A DNA stretch of 11,555 bases from Caulobacter segnis (GCF_003243465.1 NZ_QFQZ01000110.1:1-11555); one strand, 5' to 3'; counted from the first letter of the stretch, positions 1 to 6,546 are shown. Program-made: numbers and translations. Notes: generated by a model from the letters alone, not told the origin.

Positions 1-119
1 CCGACCTGGCCAAGGAAAGCGCCAAGCTGCAGTCGCTGCAAACCAAGCAGCAGCTGGGCGTGCAGGCGCTGTCGATCGCGAACCAATCCACGTCGTCGAT
101 CCTGAGCCTGTTCCGTTAA
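1..119 (+). CDS. Flagellin, C-terminal end only (gene begins before the window)
   Basis: This is the last 38 codons of a flagellin, the subunit of the flagellar filament exported by the flagellar type III apparatus. The reading frame starts at base 3 and stops at TAA 117-119. The visible peptide begins DLAKESAKLQSLQ, contains KQQLGVQALSIAN and ends SILSLFR. This is the C-terminal D0 helix that packs with the N-terminal helix in the filament core. The complete flagellin at 764-1600 has nearly the same C-terminus, so the two are paralogues in a tandem cluster. By comparison with the Caulobacter alpha-cluster this is probably FljK or FljL, but the diagnostic middle part is outside the window, so I give no symbol. 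A hairpin follows the stop at once. Confidence 0.93.
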   Translation, partial: DLAKESAKLQSLQTKQQLGVQALSIANQSTSSILSLFR

Positions 120-129
120 GGCGCGGGTG

Positions 130-156
130 GAGGCGGGCTCGTTCGGGCCCGCCTCT
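130..156 (+). terminator. Hairpin after the first flagellin gene
   Basis: A 9-bp perfect stem, GAGGCGGGC (130-138) with GCCCGCCTC (147-155), encloses an 8-nt loop and starts 11 nt after the flagellin stop. It is followed by TAACTT rather than a proper T-run. It may therefore be a weak intrinsic terminator or a 3' stabiliser of an abundant flagellin mRNA. The fold is read directly from the sequence; the function is inferred. Confidence 0.6.
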
Positions 157-223
157 AACTTCCAGGGGTCGAGGATAGGAGAGAATTTGAGAGGAGGGCC
201 GACCGCCGCGTCGGTGGAGACAT

Positions 224-589
224 ATGGAACCTAAAGCCGCTTTGTCGGCGATCAGAGATTTTATCGCCCCAGTGAACGCCCCGGACCCGTCCGCGGGCGC
301 CAAGTCCGTTGAAGATCCCGCGGTCGCCGTCGGGCCCGCGTCGGCCGCCGCCGGCGACCGGAGCGCCCCTGTCGCCGACGCCAAGGCCGAGGCGCCCGTC
401 GAAAAGGGGCCCCAGCCAGGCGACCTGCGCCTGGTCATCGAGCACGACGACGATACGGGAGACTACGTCTACAAGACCGTGGATCGCCGGACCGGCGAGA
501 CGCTTCAGCAGTTTCCGCGGGAGGAGATCCTGAAGATGCGCGGCGCGTCGCGCTACCACACGGGGGATGTCTACGACGGCAAGGCCTGA
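224..589 (+). CDS. flaG: FlaG family flagellar protein
   Basis: This 121-residue protein matches FlaG, a small flagellar accessory protein; loss of FlaG in other bacteria commonly alters filament length. The FlaG domain is at residues about 68-105, with LRLVIEHDDDTG followed by YVYKTVDRRTGETL and QQFPREEILKM, the typical 'D..t..vvvki.d..Tgevi.qiP.ee.l.m' pattern. The first 65 residues are Ala/Pro-rich, low in complexity and probably disordered, as is usual upstream of this domain. The ATG is preceded by GGTGGAGA at suitable spacing, a good ribosome binding site. The gene sits between two flagellin genes, which supports the assignment. The precise role of FlaG in Caulobacter is not something I can state from sequence. 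Confidence 0.9.
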   Translation: MEPKAALSAIRDFIAPVNAPDPSAGAKSVEDPAVAVGPASAAAGDRSAPVADAKAEAPVEKGPQPGDLRLVIEHDDDTGDYVYKTVDRRTGETLQQFPREEILKMRGASRYHTGDVYDGKA

Positions 590-615
590 GGCGCTGTCCG
601 CGCCGCCAGGCGGGT

Positions 616-637
616 GAGGCGGCTTGTCGCGCCTCTT
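616..637 (+). terminator. Possible terminator hairpin after flaG
   Basis: A 6-bp stem, GAGGCG (616-621) with CGCCTC (630-635), has an 8-nt loop and only two T residues after it, 27 nt past the flaG stop. It resembles the hairpin at 130-156 in stem sequence (GAGGCG/CGCCTC), but it is shorter and a weak terminator at best. Confidence 0.35.
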
Positions 638-640
638 AAC

Positions 641-670
641 GAGCATGGTTTACGGTCGTTAACCATGTTC
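641..670 (+). promoter_or_regulatory. Inverted repeat in the leader region of the complete flagellin gene
   Basis: GAGCATGGTT (641-650) pairs with AACCATGTTC (661-670) around a 10-nt loop, with one G.U pair if it forms in RNA. It lies 94 nt upstream of the flagellin ATG. It could be an operator (CATGGTT/AACCATG dyad) or an mRNA leader stem. Flagellin leader folding and the regulator FlbT are known to matter for fljK in C. crescentus. Whether this stem is the equivalent is only inference. Confidence 0.4.
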
Positions 671-732
671 TTACTTTCTGGGCCCAATCTCGGCGGCGAT
701 TAGATCGCGCGCCGAATCGCGCGTGATCGCAA

Positions 733-749
733 CCACGGCAAAATCGCCG
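733..749 (+). promoter_or_regulatory. ftr-like (FlbD-type) element before the flagellin start
   Basis: The sequence CCACGGCAAAATCGCCG resembles the Caulobacter ftr element as I remember it (CC-CGGC followed by an A-run and GC-G), which is the binding site of the flagellar regulator FlbD. It is also a short dyad, CGGC/GCCG around AAAATC. It ends 14 nt before the ATG at 764 and just upstream of the GGAGG ribosome binding site. That would place it in the leader rather than at an upstream enhancer position, so either a different mode of action or a chance match is possible. Confidence 0.4.
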
Positions 750-763
750 ATCGGAGGCCGCGC

Positions 764-1600
764 ATGACGCTGAGCGTCAACACGAACCAGCCCGCGCTGA
801 TCGCACTGCAAAACCTGAATCGCACCAACGACGACATGCAGTCGGTGCAGACCCGGATCAATACGGGCCTGTCCATCTCCACGGCGAAGGACAACGCCGC
901 CGTCTGGTCGATCGCCCAGGAGCAGCGCGCCGACATGAGCGCCCTTGGGGCGGTCAAGATGAGCCTGGACCGGGCGACTTCGATCGCCGACGTGGCCCTG
1001 GCCGCCGGCGAGTCGGTTTCCGACTTGCTCAAGCTGATGCGCGAAAAGGTGGTCGCGGCGAAGGACACCTCGCTGACCACGACCTCGCGCCAGTCCCTGA
1101 ACGCGGACTTCCAAGGGATCCTCAAGAACCTCACCCAGGTCCTCAAGAGCGCCGTTTTCGACGGGGCGAACCTGCTCGACGGCAGCCAGACCGCCGACAT
1201 GACCTTCCTGGCCGACGCCGACGCGGGTCAGTCCATCACCCTGGGCCTGCAAAACCTGGCGCTGGGCGGCACGATCAACACGCTGCTGCCGACCGACGAC
1301 GTCCTGTCGGTGTCCAATGCGACCGCGGTCCTCGCGCGCCTCGATACGACGATGAGCGCCGTCAACCAGGCCGTCGGCAATATCGGCACGCAGGCCAAGC
1401 AGATCGACGCCCACAAGACCTTCGTGAACAAGCTCACCGACGTGCTCGAGACCGGCGTCGGCAATCTGGTGGACGCAGACCTCGCCAAGGAAAGCGCGCG
1501 CCTGCAGGCCTTGCAGGTCAAGCAGCAGCTCGGCGCCCAGGCCCTGTCGATCGCCAACAACGCCCCGCAGATCATCCTGTCGCTGTTCAAGGGGCAGTAG
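764..1600 (+). CDS. fljJ: Flagellin, FljJ-like
   Basis: This complete 278-residue flagellin has conserved N- and C-terminal helical domains (D0/D1) and a short variable middle at about residues 135-195. The N-terminus MTLSVNTNQPALIALQNLN, the segment RINTGLSISTAKDNAA, the motif FDGANLLDG and the C-terminus KQQLGAQALSIANN are standard flagellin signatures. It ends LFKGQ, two residues past the usual LF(R/K) end seen in the paralogue at 1-119. ATG is preceded by GGAGG at ideal spacing. Its size (about 29 kDa) and its place beside flaG and flmH fit FljJ, the 29-kDa flagellin of the C. crescentus alpha cluster. The FljJ label rests on size and synteny, since paralogues are very similar. I found no convincing sigma-54 promoter upstream. 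Confidence 0.88.
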   Translation: MTLSVNTNQPALIALQNLNRTNDDMQSVQTRINTGLSISTAKDNAAVWSIAQEQRADMSALGAVKMSLDRATSIADVALAAGESVSDLLKLMREKVVAAKDTSLTTTSRQSLNADFQGILKNLTQVLKSAVFDGANLLDGSQTADMTFLADADAGQSITLGLQNLALGGTINTLLPTDDVLSVSNATAVLARLDTTMSAVNQAVGNIGTQAKQIDAHKTFVNKLTDVLETGVGNLVDADLAKESARLQALQVKQQLGAQALSIANNAPQIILSLFKGQ

Positions 1601-1635
1601 GCCTGGGAGCGTCTCGGCGGGCCTTGGGCGAGCGC

Positions 1636-1705
1636 GCTCTAAGTCCATGAACTTAGAGCCTGTTCATCCGGCCCGGATGCGGTCTTCCACGCCAGACAGC
1701 TCTAG
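1636..1705. repeat. Compact palindromic intergenic repeat with alternative stems
   Basis: A perfect 9-bp inverted repeat, GCTCTAAGT (1636-1644) with ACTTAGAGC (1651-1659), is followed by a perfect 7-bp dyad, CATCCGG-C-CCGGATG (1665-1679). A second GCTCTA lies at 1699-1704 and can pair with the same TAGAGC (1654-1659), so two mutually exclusive folds are possible. The order GCTCTAA...TTAGAGC, TGTT(C)ATCCGG, GGT(C)TTCCAC, CA-GCTCTAG resembles a dispersed alphaproteobacterial intergenic repeat known to me, comparable in style to the Caulobacter CIR elements. That likeness is from memory. It may also act as a terminator between the flagellin and flmH, although no T-run follows. Confidence 0.6.
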
Positions 1706-1764
1706 GTGTCGTGGCCGCGCCAGAGTAAGCTGGCCGCGTGCGGAACGGGGAATCGGCGGCGCGT

Positions 1765-2319
1765 ATGATCGAGTTGCGGGACTTGCGGGACGAGGACGAG
1801 GCGGTCCTCTTTCAGTGGCGCTCGGAGCCCGAGGTCGACCGCTGGATGTCCGACGCCGATCTGCCCAGCCGGCAGGCGCACGCGGCCTGGTTCGAGGCTC
1901 TGCGGTCCGATCCCGACCTGTGCGGATGGATGATCACCCGGGTCGGCGCGCCCATGGGCCTGCTCACCCTGACCGGACTGACCAGCCATCACCGGCGCGC
2001 CAGCTGGAACTGGTTCCTGGGCTCGGCCGAGGCGCGCGGTCGCGGCGTCGGTCGCGCGGCTCAGGTTCTGGGCCTGGATCGGGCCTTCTGCGAACTGGGC
2101 CTGCACAAGGTGTTCGCCGAGGTCATGGCCGACAACGACGCTGCGCTGAAGGCGCAGTCGGCCGCGGGCTTCCGGCGCGAGGGCTATCTGCGCGGCCATG
2201 TCCTGAAGGACGGGGTGCGGCGCGACGTCGTGTTGCTGGGCATATTGGCCTCGGAGTGGATGGAGCTGCGCGAGGACGCGCGCCGAGCCCTGTCCGACGC
2301 ACATCTTATCGCCGCTTAA
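1765..2319 (+). CDS. flmH: GNAT N-acetyltransferase, FlmH/PseH-like (flagellin glycan synthesis)
   Basis: This is a GNAT acetyltransferase of the RimJ/RimL type, about 184 residues from ATG 1765. It opens MIELRDLRDEDEAVLFQWRS, the usual start of this family. The acetyl-CoA pyrophosphate-binding loop is RGRGVG at residues 91-96, followed by the helix containing AFCELGLHKVFAEV and the typical N-x-x-A...GF-x-x-E-G segment (NDAAL...GFRREGY). Placement among flagellin genes fits FlmH/PseH, which N-acetylates UDP-4-amino-4,6-dideoxy-N-acetyl-altrosamine on the way to pseudaminic acid, the sugar attached to Caulobacter flagellins. A GTG at 1738 would add nine residues. I prefer the ATG because the family fold begins there, but neither start has a strong ribosome binding site. 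A different acetyl acceptor cannot be excluded from sequence. Confidence 0.78.
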   Translation: MIELRDLRDEDEAVLFQWRSEPEVDRWMSDADLPSRQAHAAWFEALRSDPDLCGWMITRVGAPMGLLTLTGLTSHHRRASWNWFLGSAEARGRGVGRAAQVLGLDRAFCELGLHKVFAEVMADNDAALKAQSAAGFRREGYLRGHVLKDGVRRDVVLLGILASEWMELREDARRALSDAHLIAA

Positions 2320-2370
2320 CGTCGAACCTTGAGAGGGCGTTAACGGCTAGGGGGCGACTTTATCAGCGGG

Positions 2371-2383
2371 GGACTCCGAGTCC
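2371..2383. promoter_or_regulatory. Mirrored pair of CcrM (GANTC) sites before flaEY
   Basis: GGACTCCGAGTCC is an inverted repeat containing GACTC (2372-2376) and GAGTC (2378-2382) one base apart. It ends 16 nt before the flaEY GTG and just ahead of its AGGA ribosome binding site (2389-2392). GANTC is the recognition site of the cell-cycle methyltransferase CcrM. In RNA it could form a 5-bp stem with a 3-nt loop. A role in regulation is inferred. Confidence 0.45.
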
Positions 2384-2398
2384 TCGTCAGGACAAGCC

Positions 2399-5266
2399 GT
2401 GGTCACTTTAGACACCAGCACGCTGCTCAGCTACTATCAGGCCCGCAACGGCCTGACGGGCGCGGCCGCGTCTGGCGCGACCAATGTCGCGACGACGAAG
2501 TCCAAGGCCGTGGTGCCCACCGCGCCGTGGCTGTCGGGCGCCACGCCGCCGGCCAGCGAACTGGTCCGCTCGGCGCTCAACGGACGCAAGTTCGTCGACG
2601 AGGGCGCCAACACCACCTCGCTGAAGGGCGCCAGCCCCGACTACGCCAAACTGTTCGCGACCTACCAGGCGCTCAACACCCTGTCGGCGATCGCCAGCCG
2701 GGCGGGGGAGAAGAACGTCACCGACGGCGAGATCACCAAGCTGCAGACGGTCCTGAACAAGGGGCTGGGCGAAATCAGCAGCTATGTGCAGGGCCTGTCG
2801 CTGGACAAGCTGCGGCTGACGACCGGCGCGGTCATGACCAGCGACAAGGCCAAGGCCGGGGTGCCCAAGGCCAACTACACCTACACCACGGACACCCTCT
2901 ACAGCGGACAGTTCGGCGACCCCGTTCCGAAGTTCCAGGGCGACGTCTCGTTCGACGTGACGGTCAAGGCGTTCGGGGTCACCAAGACCGTGACGATGAA
3001 CCTGAACGACATGGGGTCGACGCCCCGGACCATGTCCAACGTCGTCACCTACATGAACGACAAGATGAAGACGGCGGGCTACAACACCTCGTTCGCCGTC
3101 CAGCGCACCGCGGGGCAGGAGCGTACGGTCCAGGTGAACGGCAAGCCCGTCACGCTGCCGGCCACCGGAGACGACTTCGCCCTGAAGGTGAAGGGCGACT
3201 CGGTCGAGCAGATCAGCTTCAGCGCGCCCAAGACGGCGCCCGCGGTCTATGTGACGACCAAGGCCGGCGATCCCGACCCGGACAAGAACACCAAGACCGA
3301 CGACGCCGTCTACGAGACCACCCTGACCAAGTACAGCGCCGCCGGCGCCGGCGGTGGCGCCGGGGCGGGCGCGCCGGGCGGCAAGGTCTTCACCGAGACG
3401 CTGCAGGGCACGATCTCCAACGTCCGCAAGTCGGTGACGGGCGCGGACGGCTCGGTCTACATGCTGGCGGATGTCGGCACGGCGGTTCAAGGCAAGATCG
3501 ACATCGACGGCCAGCCGATCAAGGGCGACAGCGACGTCGCGCTTCTGAAGTACGACAGCGCCGGCCACCTGCTGTTCGCTCAGACCCTCGGTGCGACCGA
3601 CAGCGCCAGCGGCCTGTCCCTGGCGGTCGCCGACGACGGCAGCATCGCCGTGGCGGGCTCCGTCAGTGGGCGTCTGCAGGGCGCGGTCAACGGACCGATC
3701 AACAACGGCGACAGCTCGACCAAGACCGACAGTTTCGTCACCCGCTACAGCGCCAATGGCGACGAGCAGTGGACGGTGCGCCGCGGCGGCCTGCAGGAAG
3801 ACGAAGCGACGGCCTTGGCGTTCGGGGCCGACGGCGTGCTCTATGTGGGCGGGCGCGCCAAGTCAGACCTTCCCGGCGCGGTCGGGACCGATCCTAGCGG
3901 TGGCTGGGACGCCTATCTGTCGGCCTTCGCCACCGACGCCAACGGCAAGCCCAAGGCGCTGTTCACCCAGAAGTTCGGCTCGGCCGCCAACGACTCCGTC
4001 TCCGACATCGTCGTGAACGGCTCGCAGGTGATCGTCGGCTCGAAGGAAGACGGCAAGGCTATGCTGCGTAGCTTTGACGTGACGACCAGCGTCGTCACCG
4101 AGAACGTCAGCCAGCTCAACAAGTACGGCGCCTATGAGAGCGTGCCGGTCACCTACACCAAGACGGCGACCCTGGCGGCCGGCGCCACCCGCGACCTGGG
4201 CTCCCTGAAGGGCGGCGACGTGGTCGGCCTGCGCATCGACGGCGGCCAGCTCTATGTCGGCGGCTATACCGCCAACAGCGCCATGGCGGTCAATGGCGTC
4301 ACGACCGGTCCGTCCGGCGGCATGGACGCCTTCGTCAGCCGCATGTCGCTGAACATCGGCGACACCAGCGCCGACGCCGTGACCTATTATGGCGGGGCGG
4401 GCGACGACACCATGACCGGCTTCGACGTCAAGAACGGTTCGGCCTGGCTGGTCGGCTCGGCCGGGGCCAACCTGGACGGTCAGAGCACGATCGGCGCCAA
4501 GGACGGCTATGTTGCCCAGATCAATGTCGGAACCGGAACGGTCGACTGGAGCCAGAGGCTGACGGGCAAGGACGGCTACGCCACGCCGACCACGGTGGCC
4601 GTGTCCGCGGCCGGAGCCTCGGCCCTGGATCTGTTCGGCCTGCCGTCAGGCACCATGGCGTTCAAGCAGTCGGAGCGGATCACGACCGCCACGGCCGCGC
4701 GGCCGGGCGACACCTTCCAGATCCGCACGCGCGAGCGCGGGCCTTTGACCACGGTCACGATCGAGGCCAACGACACGCTGGAGACCCTGGCCGACAAGAT
4801 CAAGCGCGCCTCGGGGTTCCGCGCCAAGGTCGAGACGGTGACCGACGGCGACAACCGGGTGCTCAAGATCAGCCCGGCCTCGAACACGGCGACGATCGAG
4901 GTGGTCGCGGGCAAGGGCGGAACCGACGTGCTGAACGCCCTGGGCCTGGCCGGCGGCGTTGTCCGGGCCACGAAGACCGACAACGGAAAGACCGTCTCGG
5001 CCGACGGCGGCGGGCCGGTCTACGGCCTGCAGCTTCCGCCGGAGCTGGACCTGACCACGGAGGCGGGGCGCAAGAACGCCAATGTGGTTATCACTCGGGC
5101 CCTGTCGCAGATCCGCACCGCCTATCGCGAAGCGGCCGACGCCGCCCAGGGCATCACCAGCGACGGCGCCAAGACGCCCGGCAAGACCGGCGGCACGGCG
5201 CCGAAGTATCTGACCGACCAGCTGGCCAACTACCAGGCGGCGCTCAATCGCCTGACGGGCGGCTGA
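2399..5266 (+). CDS. flaEY: FlaEY, large flagellar assembly/regulatory protein (beta-propeller plus flagellin-IN motifs)
   Basis: This 955-residue protein matches the architecture and position of Caulobacter FlaEY, described as needed for normal flagellin production and filament assembly. It is slightly shorter than the C. crescentus protein (about 990 residues as I recall). GTG 2399 is preceded by AGGA with 6-nt spacing. Residues about 182-240 resemble a flagellin-IN motif. A Gly/Ala hinge lies at about 314-331. Beta-propeller (SBBP-type) repeats run over about 340-760, each with a D-x-[YFA]-[VL] strand (near 379, 444, 504, 643, 702) and a following [IV]xVGG/AGS strand. A second flagellin-IN-like motif is at about 771-850, and amphipathic helices at 885-955 resemble axial-protein ends. 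There is no Sec signal, so if secreted it would use the flagellar exporter. Mechanism is unknown. Confidence 0.82.
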   Translation: MVTLDTSTLLSYYQARNGLTGAAASGATNVATTKSKAVVPTAPWLSGATPPASELVRSALNGRKFVDEGANTTSLKGASPDYAKLFATYQALNTLSAIASRAGEKNVTDGEITKLQTVLNKGLGEISSYVQGLSLDKLRLTTGAVMTSDKAKAGVPKANYTYTTDTLYSGQFGDPVPKFQGDVSFDVTVKAFGVTKTVTMNLNDMGSTPRTMSNVVTYMNDKMKTAGYNTSFAVQRTAGQERTVQVNGKPVTLPATGDDFALKVKGDSVEQISFSAPKTAPAVYVTTKAGDPDPDKNTKTDDAVYETTLTKYSAAGAGGGAGAGAPGGKVFTETLQGTISNVRKSVTGADGSVYMLADVGTAVQGKIDIDGQPIKGDSDVALLKYDSAGHLLFAQTLGATDSASGLSLAVADDGSIAVAGSVSGRLQGAVNGPINNGDSSTKTDSFVTRYSANGDEQWTVRRGGLQEDEATALAFGADGVLYVGGRAKSDLPGAVGTDPSGGWDAYLSAFATDANGKPKALFTQKFGSAANDSVSDIVVNGSQVIVGSKEDGKAMLRSFDVTTSVVTENVSQLNKYGAYESVPVTYTKTATLAAGATRDLGSLKGGDVVGLRIDGGQLYVGGYTANSAMAVNGVTTGPSGGMDAFVSRMSLNIGDTSADAVTYYGGAGDDTMTGFDVKNGSAWLVGSAGANLDGQSTIGAKDGYVAQINVGTGTVDWSQRLTGKDGYATPTTVAVSAAGASALDLFGLPSGTMAFKQSERITTATAARPGDTFQIRTRERGPLTTVTIEANDTLETLADKIKRASGFRAKVETVTDGDNRVLKISPASNTATIEVVAGKGGTDVLNALGLAGGVVRATKTDNGKTVSADGGGPVYGLQLPPELDLTTEAGRKNANVVITRALSQIRTAYREAADAAQGITSDGAKTPGKTGGTAPKYLTDQLANYQAALNRLTGG

Positions 5267-5345
5267 AGGTCGTCGACCGCGATCGCCCGCGTCTTTCCCT
5301 GACCGTCGCGCTTGAAAGCGTCATCGACGCGTCGTAGCCAGGGGC

Positions 5346-6044
5346 ATGGACTTTCTGAAAGATCGACGGATCGTCGTCTTCGGCGGCGGCGCGGCGCTCG
5401 CGCTGCTGGCGGGGCTGGGCATCGCCGCTGCGCTGCTGGCGGGGCACGACCAGAAGCAGACCGAAGATCCCCCGGCCTCGCGCGCCGGCCTGGTGGTCGA
5501 GACCGGGCGCGAAGACGACACCAAGCTGGATCCGGCCCGGCCGCTGCGCTGCTTCGTCGGCGGCGCCTTCGTGGGCGAAATCACCCTGGCCGAATGCGCC
5601 AAGAAGAACGGCGTGGCGACCGGCGCCCTGGACGTCGGCGTCGACGAGACGGGCGCGCTGGCGGCGGCCGACCAAGCCGGCACGGTGCTGACGCCGCTTC
5701 CGCCGACCCCAGCCGTCGATGCGCCTGCCGCGGGTCCGGCCCCCAACCCCGCCGCGCCGTCCCCGCCGACGGCGGCTTCGGCCTCCAGTTCGGCGCCGCT
5801 GGCCGCCTGCTGGCGCTACGCCGGCGGCGAGTGGCGTCGCCTGCCGGGCGACATCACCCTCAACGCGTGCGTCCAGCAGCTGTTTGGGGGGCGCTGCGAG
5901 AAGACCAGCGCCGTCGCCTATGGTCGCTGGGGCGAGGAGACCCTTCGTCTGTTGCAGGGGCGCGTCGAAGCCTCGCCCGACAATCGCAGCTTCCACACCG
6001 TGTTCGAGCAGGCGCCAAACTGCCCTAGCCCGAACGCCGGATAG
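5346..6044 (+). CDS. Membrane-anchored periplasmic protein with duplicated Cys motif, unknown function
   Basis: I do not recognise this 232-residue protein. A short positive N-terminus (KDRR) precedes a hydrophobic helix at about residues 9-33 rich in Ala, Leu and Gly, then a hydrophilic remainder, so a single-pass anchor with a periplasmic domain is likely. Two related segments contain C69-x14-C84 (FVGGAFVGEITLAEC) and C155-x19-C175 (GGEWRRLPGDITLNAC). They are separated by a Pro/Ala-rich linker (about 116-151). Further cysteines are C184 and C226, which would allow disulphides. The stop is 17 nt before the next gene, so the two may be co-transcribed. AGGGG lies very close to the ATG, so the ribosome binding site is poor. 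Its position after flaEY does not by itself show a flagellar role. Confidence 0.75.
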   Translation: MDFLKDRRIVVFGGGAALALLAGLGIAAALLAGHDQKQTEDPPASRAGLVVETGREDDTKLDPARPLRCFVGGAFVGEITLAECAKKNGVATGALDVGVDETGALAAADQAGTVLTPLPPTPAVDAPAAGPAPNPAAPSPPTAASASSSAPLAACWRYAGGEWRRLPGDITLNACVQQLFGGRCEKTSAVAYGRWGEETLRLLQGRVEASPDNRSFHTVFEQAPNCPSPNAG

Positions 6045-6061
6045 GTTTATAAGCGTAATCC

Positions 6062-6463
6062 ATGAGCAAGTCCGTCCTCGCCGCCGCCGTCGTCCTCGCC
6101 GCCTCGGGCCTTGCGCTCGCCGGCTGCCAGAAGGAGATCAAGCCGCCCTTCGAGAAGGGCGTCTGCTTCCACGTGGCGACCAACAAGGACAAGACCCTGC
6201 GCTACAATCCGGTCGCCCGGAACGTTCCGTCGATGGAGGAATGCGCCGCGACGCTCGAGGGCATGCGCATGCGCTTCGTTCGCCTGGGGCAGTCGAACAG
6301 CCAGGGCATGGTCGGCGCCTACCAGGGTTCGTTCCTGTTCCTGGAGAAGGAAGGGATCTTCCTGGGTCAGACCTATGACGGCCCGCGTTTCATGTCGCTG
6401 GTGCGCACCGGCGATGGTCGCCTCGCCGTGCCCGGCGCGATCCGCCGCGTCCCGGCGCCGTAA
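6062..6463 (+). CDS. Small predicted lipoprotein, unknown function
   Basis: This 133-residue protein starts with a clear lipoprotein signal: MSKS, a hydrophobic Ala/Val/Leu stretch, and the lipobox L19-A20-G21-C22. Cys22 would be lipidated; Gln23 at the +2 position (not Asp) predicts transport to the outer membrane. The mature part is about 110 residues with two more cysteines (in KGVCFHVA and EECAATL) and no motif I can name. The upstream membrane protein ends 17 nt before, so they may form an operon. There is no visible Shine-Dalgarno sequence. Instead TATAAG lies at 6048-6053, which would put a transcription start at or next to the ATG, so a leaderless mRNA is possible. This is a protein-coding call with moderate to good confidence but without function. 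Confidence 0.78.
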   Translation: MSKSVLAAAVVLAASGLALAGCQKEIKPPFEKGVCFHVATNKDKTLRYNPVARNVPSMEECAATLEGMRMRFVRLGQSNSQGMVGAYQGSFLFLEKEGIFLGQTYDGPRFMSLVRTGDGRLAVPGAIRRVPAP

Positions 6464-6510
6464 GCGGGCGGGGCGGTTCGTCCGTCCACAGCCCTCTTTC
6501 TCGTCCACAA

Positions 6511-6525
6511 GAACATATTGAGAAC
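6511..6525. promoter_or_regulatory. LexA (SOS) box upstream of ssb
   Basis: GAAC-ATATTGA-GAAC is an exact match to the alphaproteobacterial LexA operator GAAC-N7-GAAC (GTTC-N7-GTTC on the other strand). A likely -35 element TTGAGA (6518-6523) lies inside it, so bound LexA would block RNA polymerase. ssb is a usual member of the SOS regulon in this class, as far as I know in C. crescentus too. Confidence 0.85.
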
Positions 6526-6546
6526 AAAACTTGCGCCGCGTTTAAC
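6518..6546 (+). promoter_or_regulatory. Probable ssb promoter (-35/-10)
   Basis: TTGAGA (6518-6523) and TTTAAC (6541-6546) are spaced by 17 nt and match TTGACA (5 of 6) and TATAAT (4 of 6). A start at about 6552-6555 would give a leader of roughly 55-60 nt. An alternative pair is TTGCGC (6531-6536) with TAACGT (6554-6559), also 17 nt apart. The first is preferred because it sits exactly where the LexA operator would act. Confidence 0.5.

Noticed and set aside
680..695. Possible sigma-54 promoter upstream of the fljJ-like gene (GG-N10-GC)
   Set aside because: The GG and GC spacing is right, but the flanks GGGCCC and CGGC match TGGCAC and TTGC poorly, so it is likely chance in GC-rich DNA.
671..1648. 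A 325-codon frame on the - strand over the flagellin gene
   Set aside because: Shadow of the flagellin reading frame, with no domain or ribosome binding site.
3339..3390. GC-rich repeat in flaEY as a possible tandem repeat or recombination site
   Set aside because: It encodes a Gly/Ala hinge in frame, and the nucleotide units are not exact repeats.
2408..3568. Long open frames opposite and out of frame with flaEY (386 codons - strand; 456 codons + strand)
   Set aside because: Arg/Gly/Gln-rich low-complexity products and no ribosome binding sites. The FlaEY frame has recognisable domains.
5268..5278. Dyad GGTCG-T-CGACC just after the flaEY stop as a terminator
   Set aside because: Only 5 bp per arm with a 1-nt centre and no T-run; it cannot fold as a terminator.
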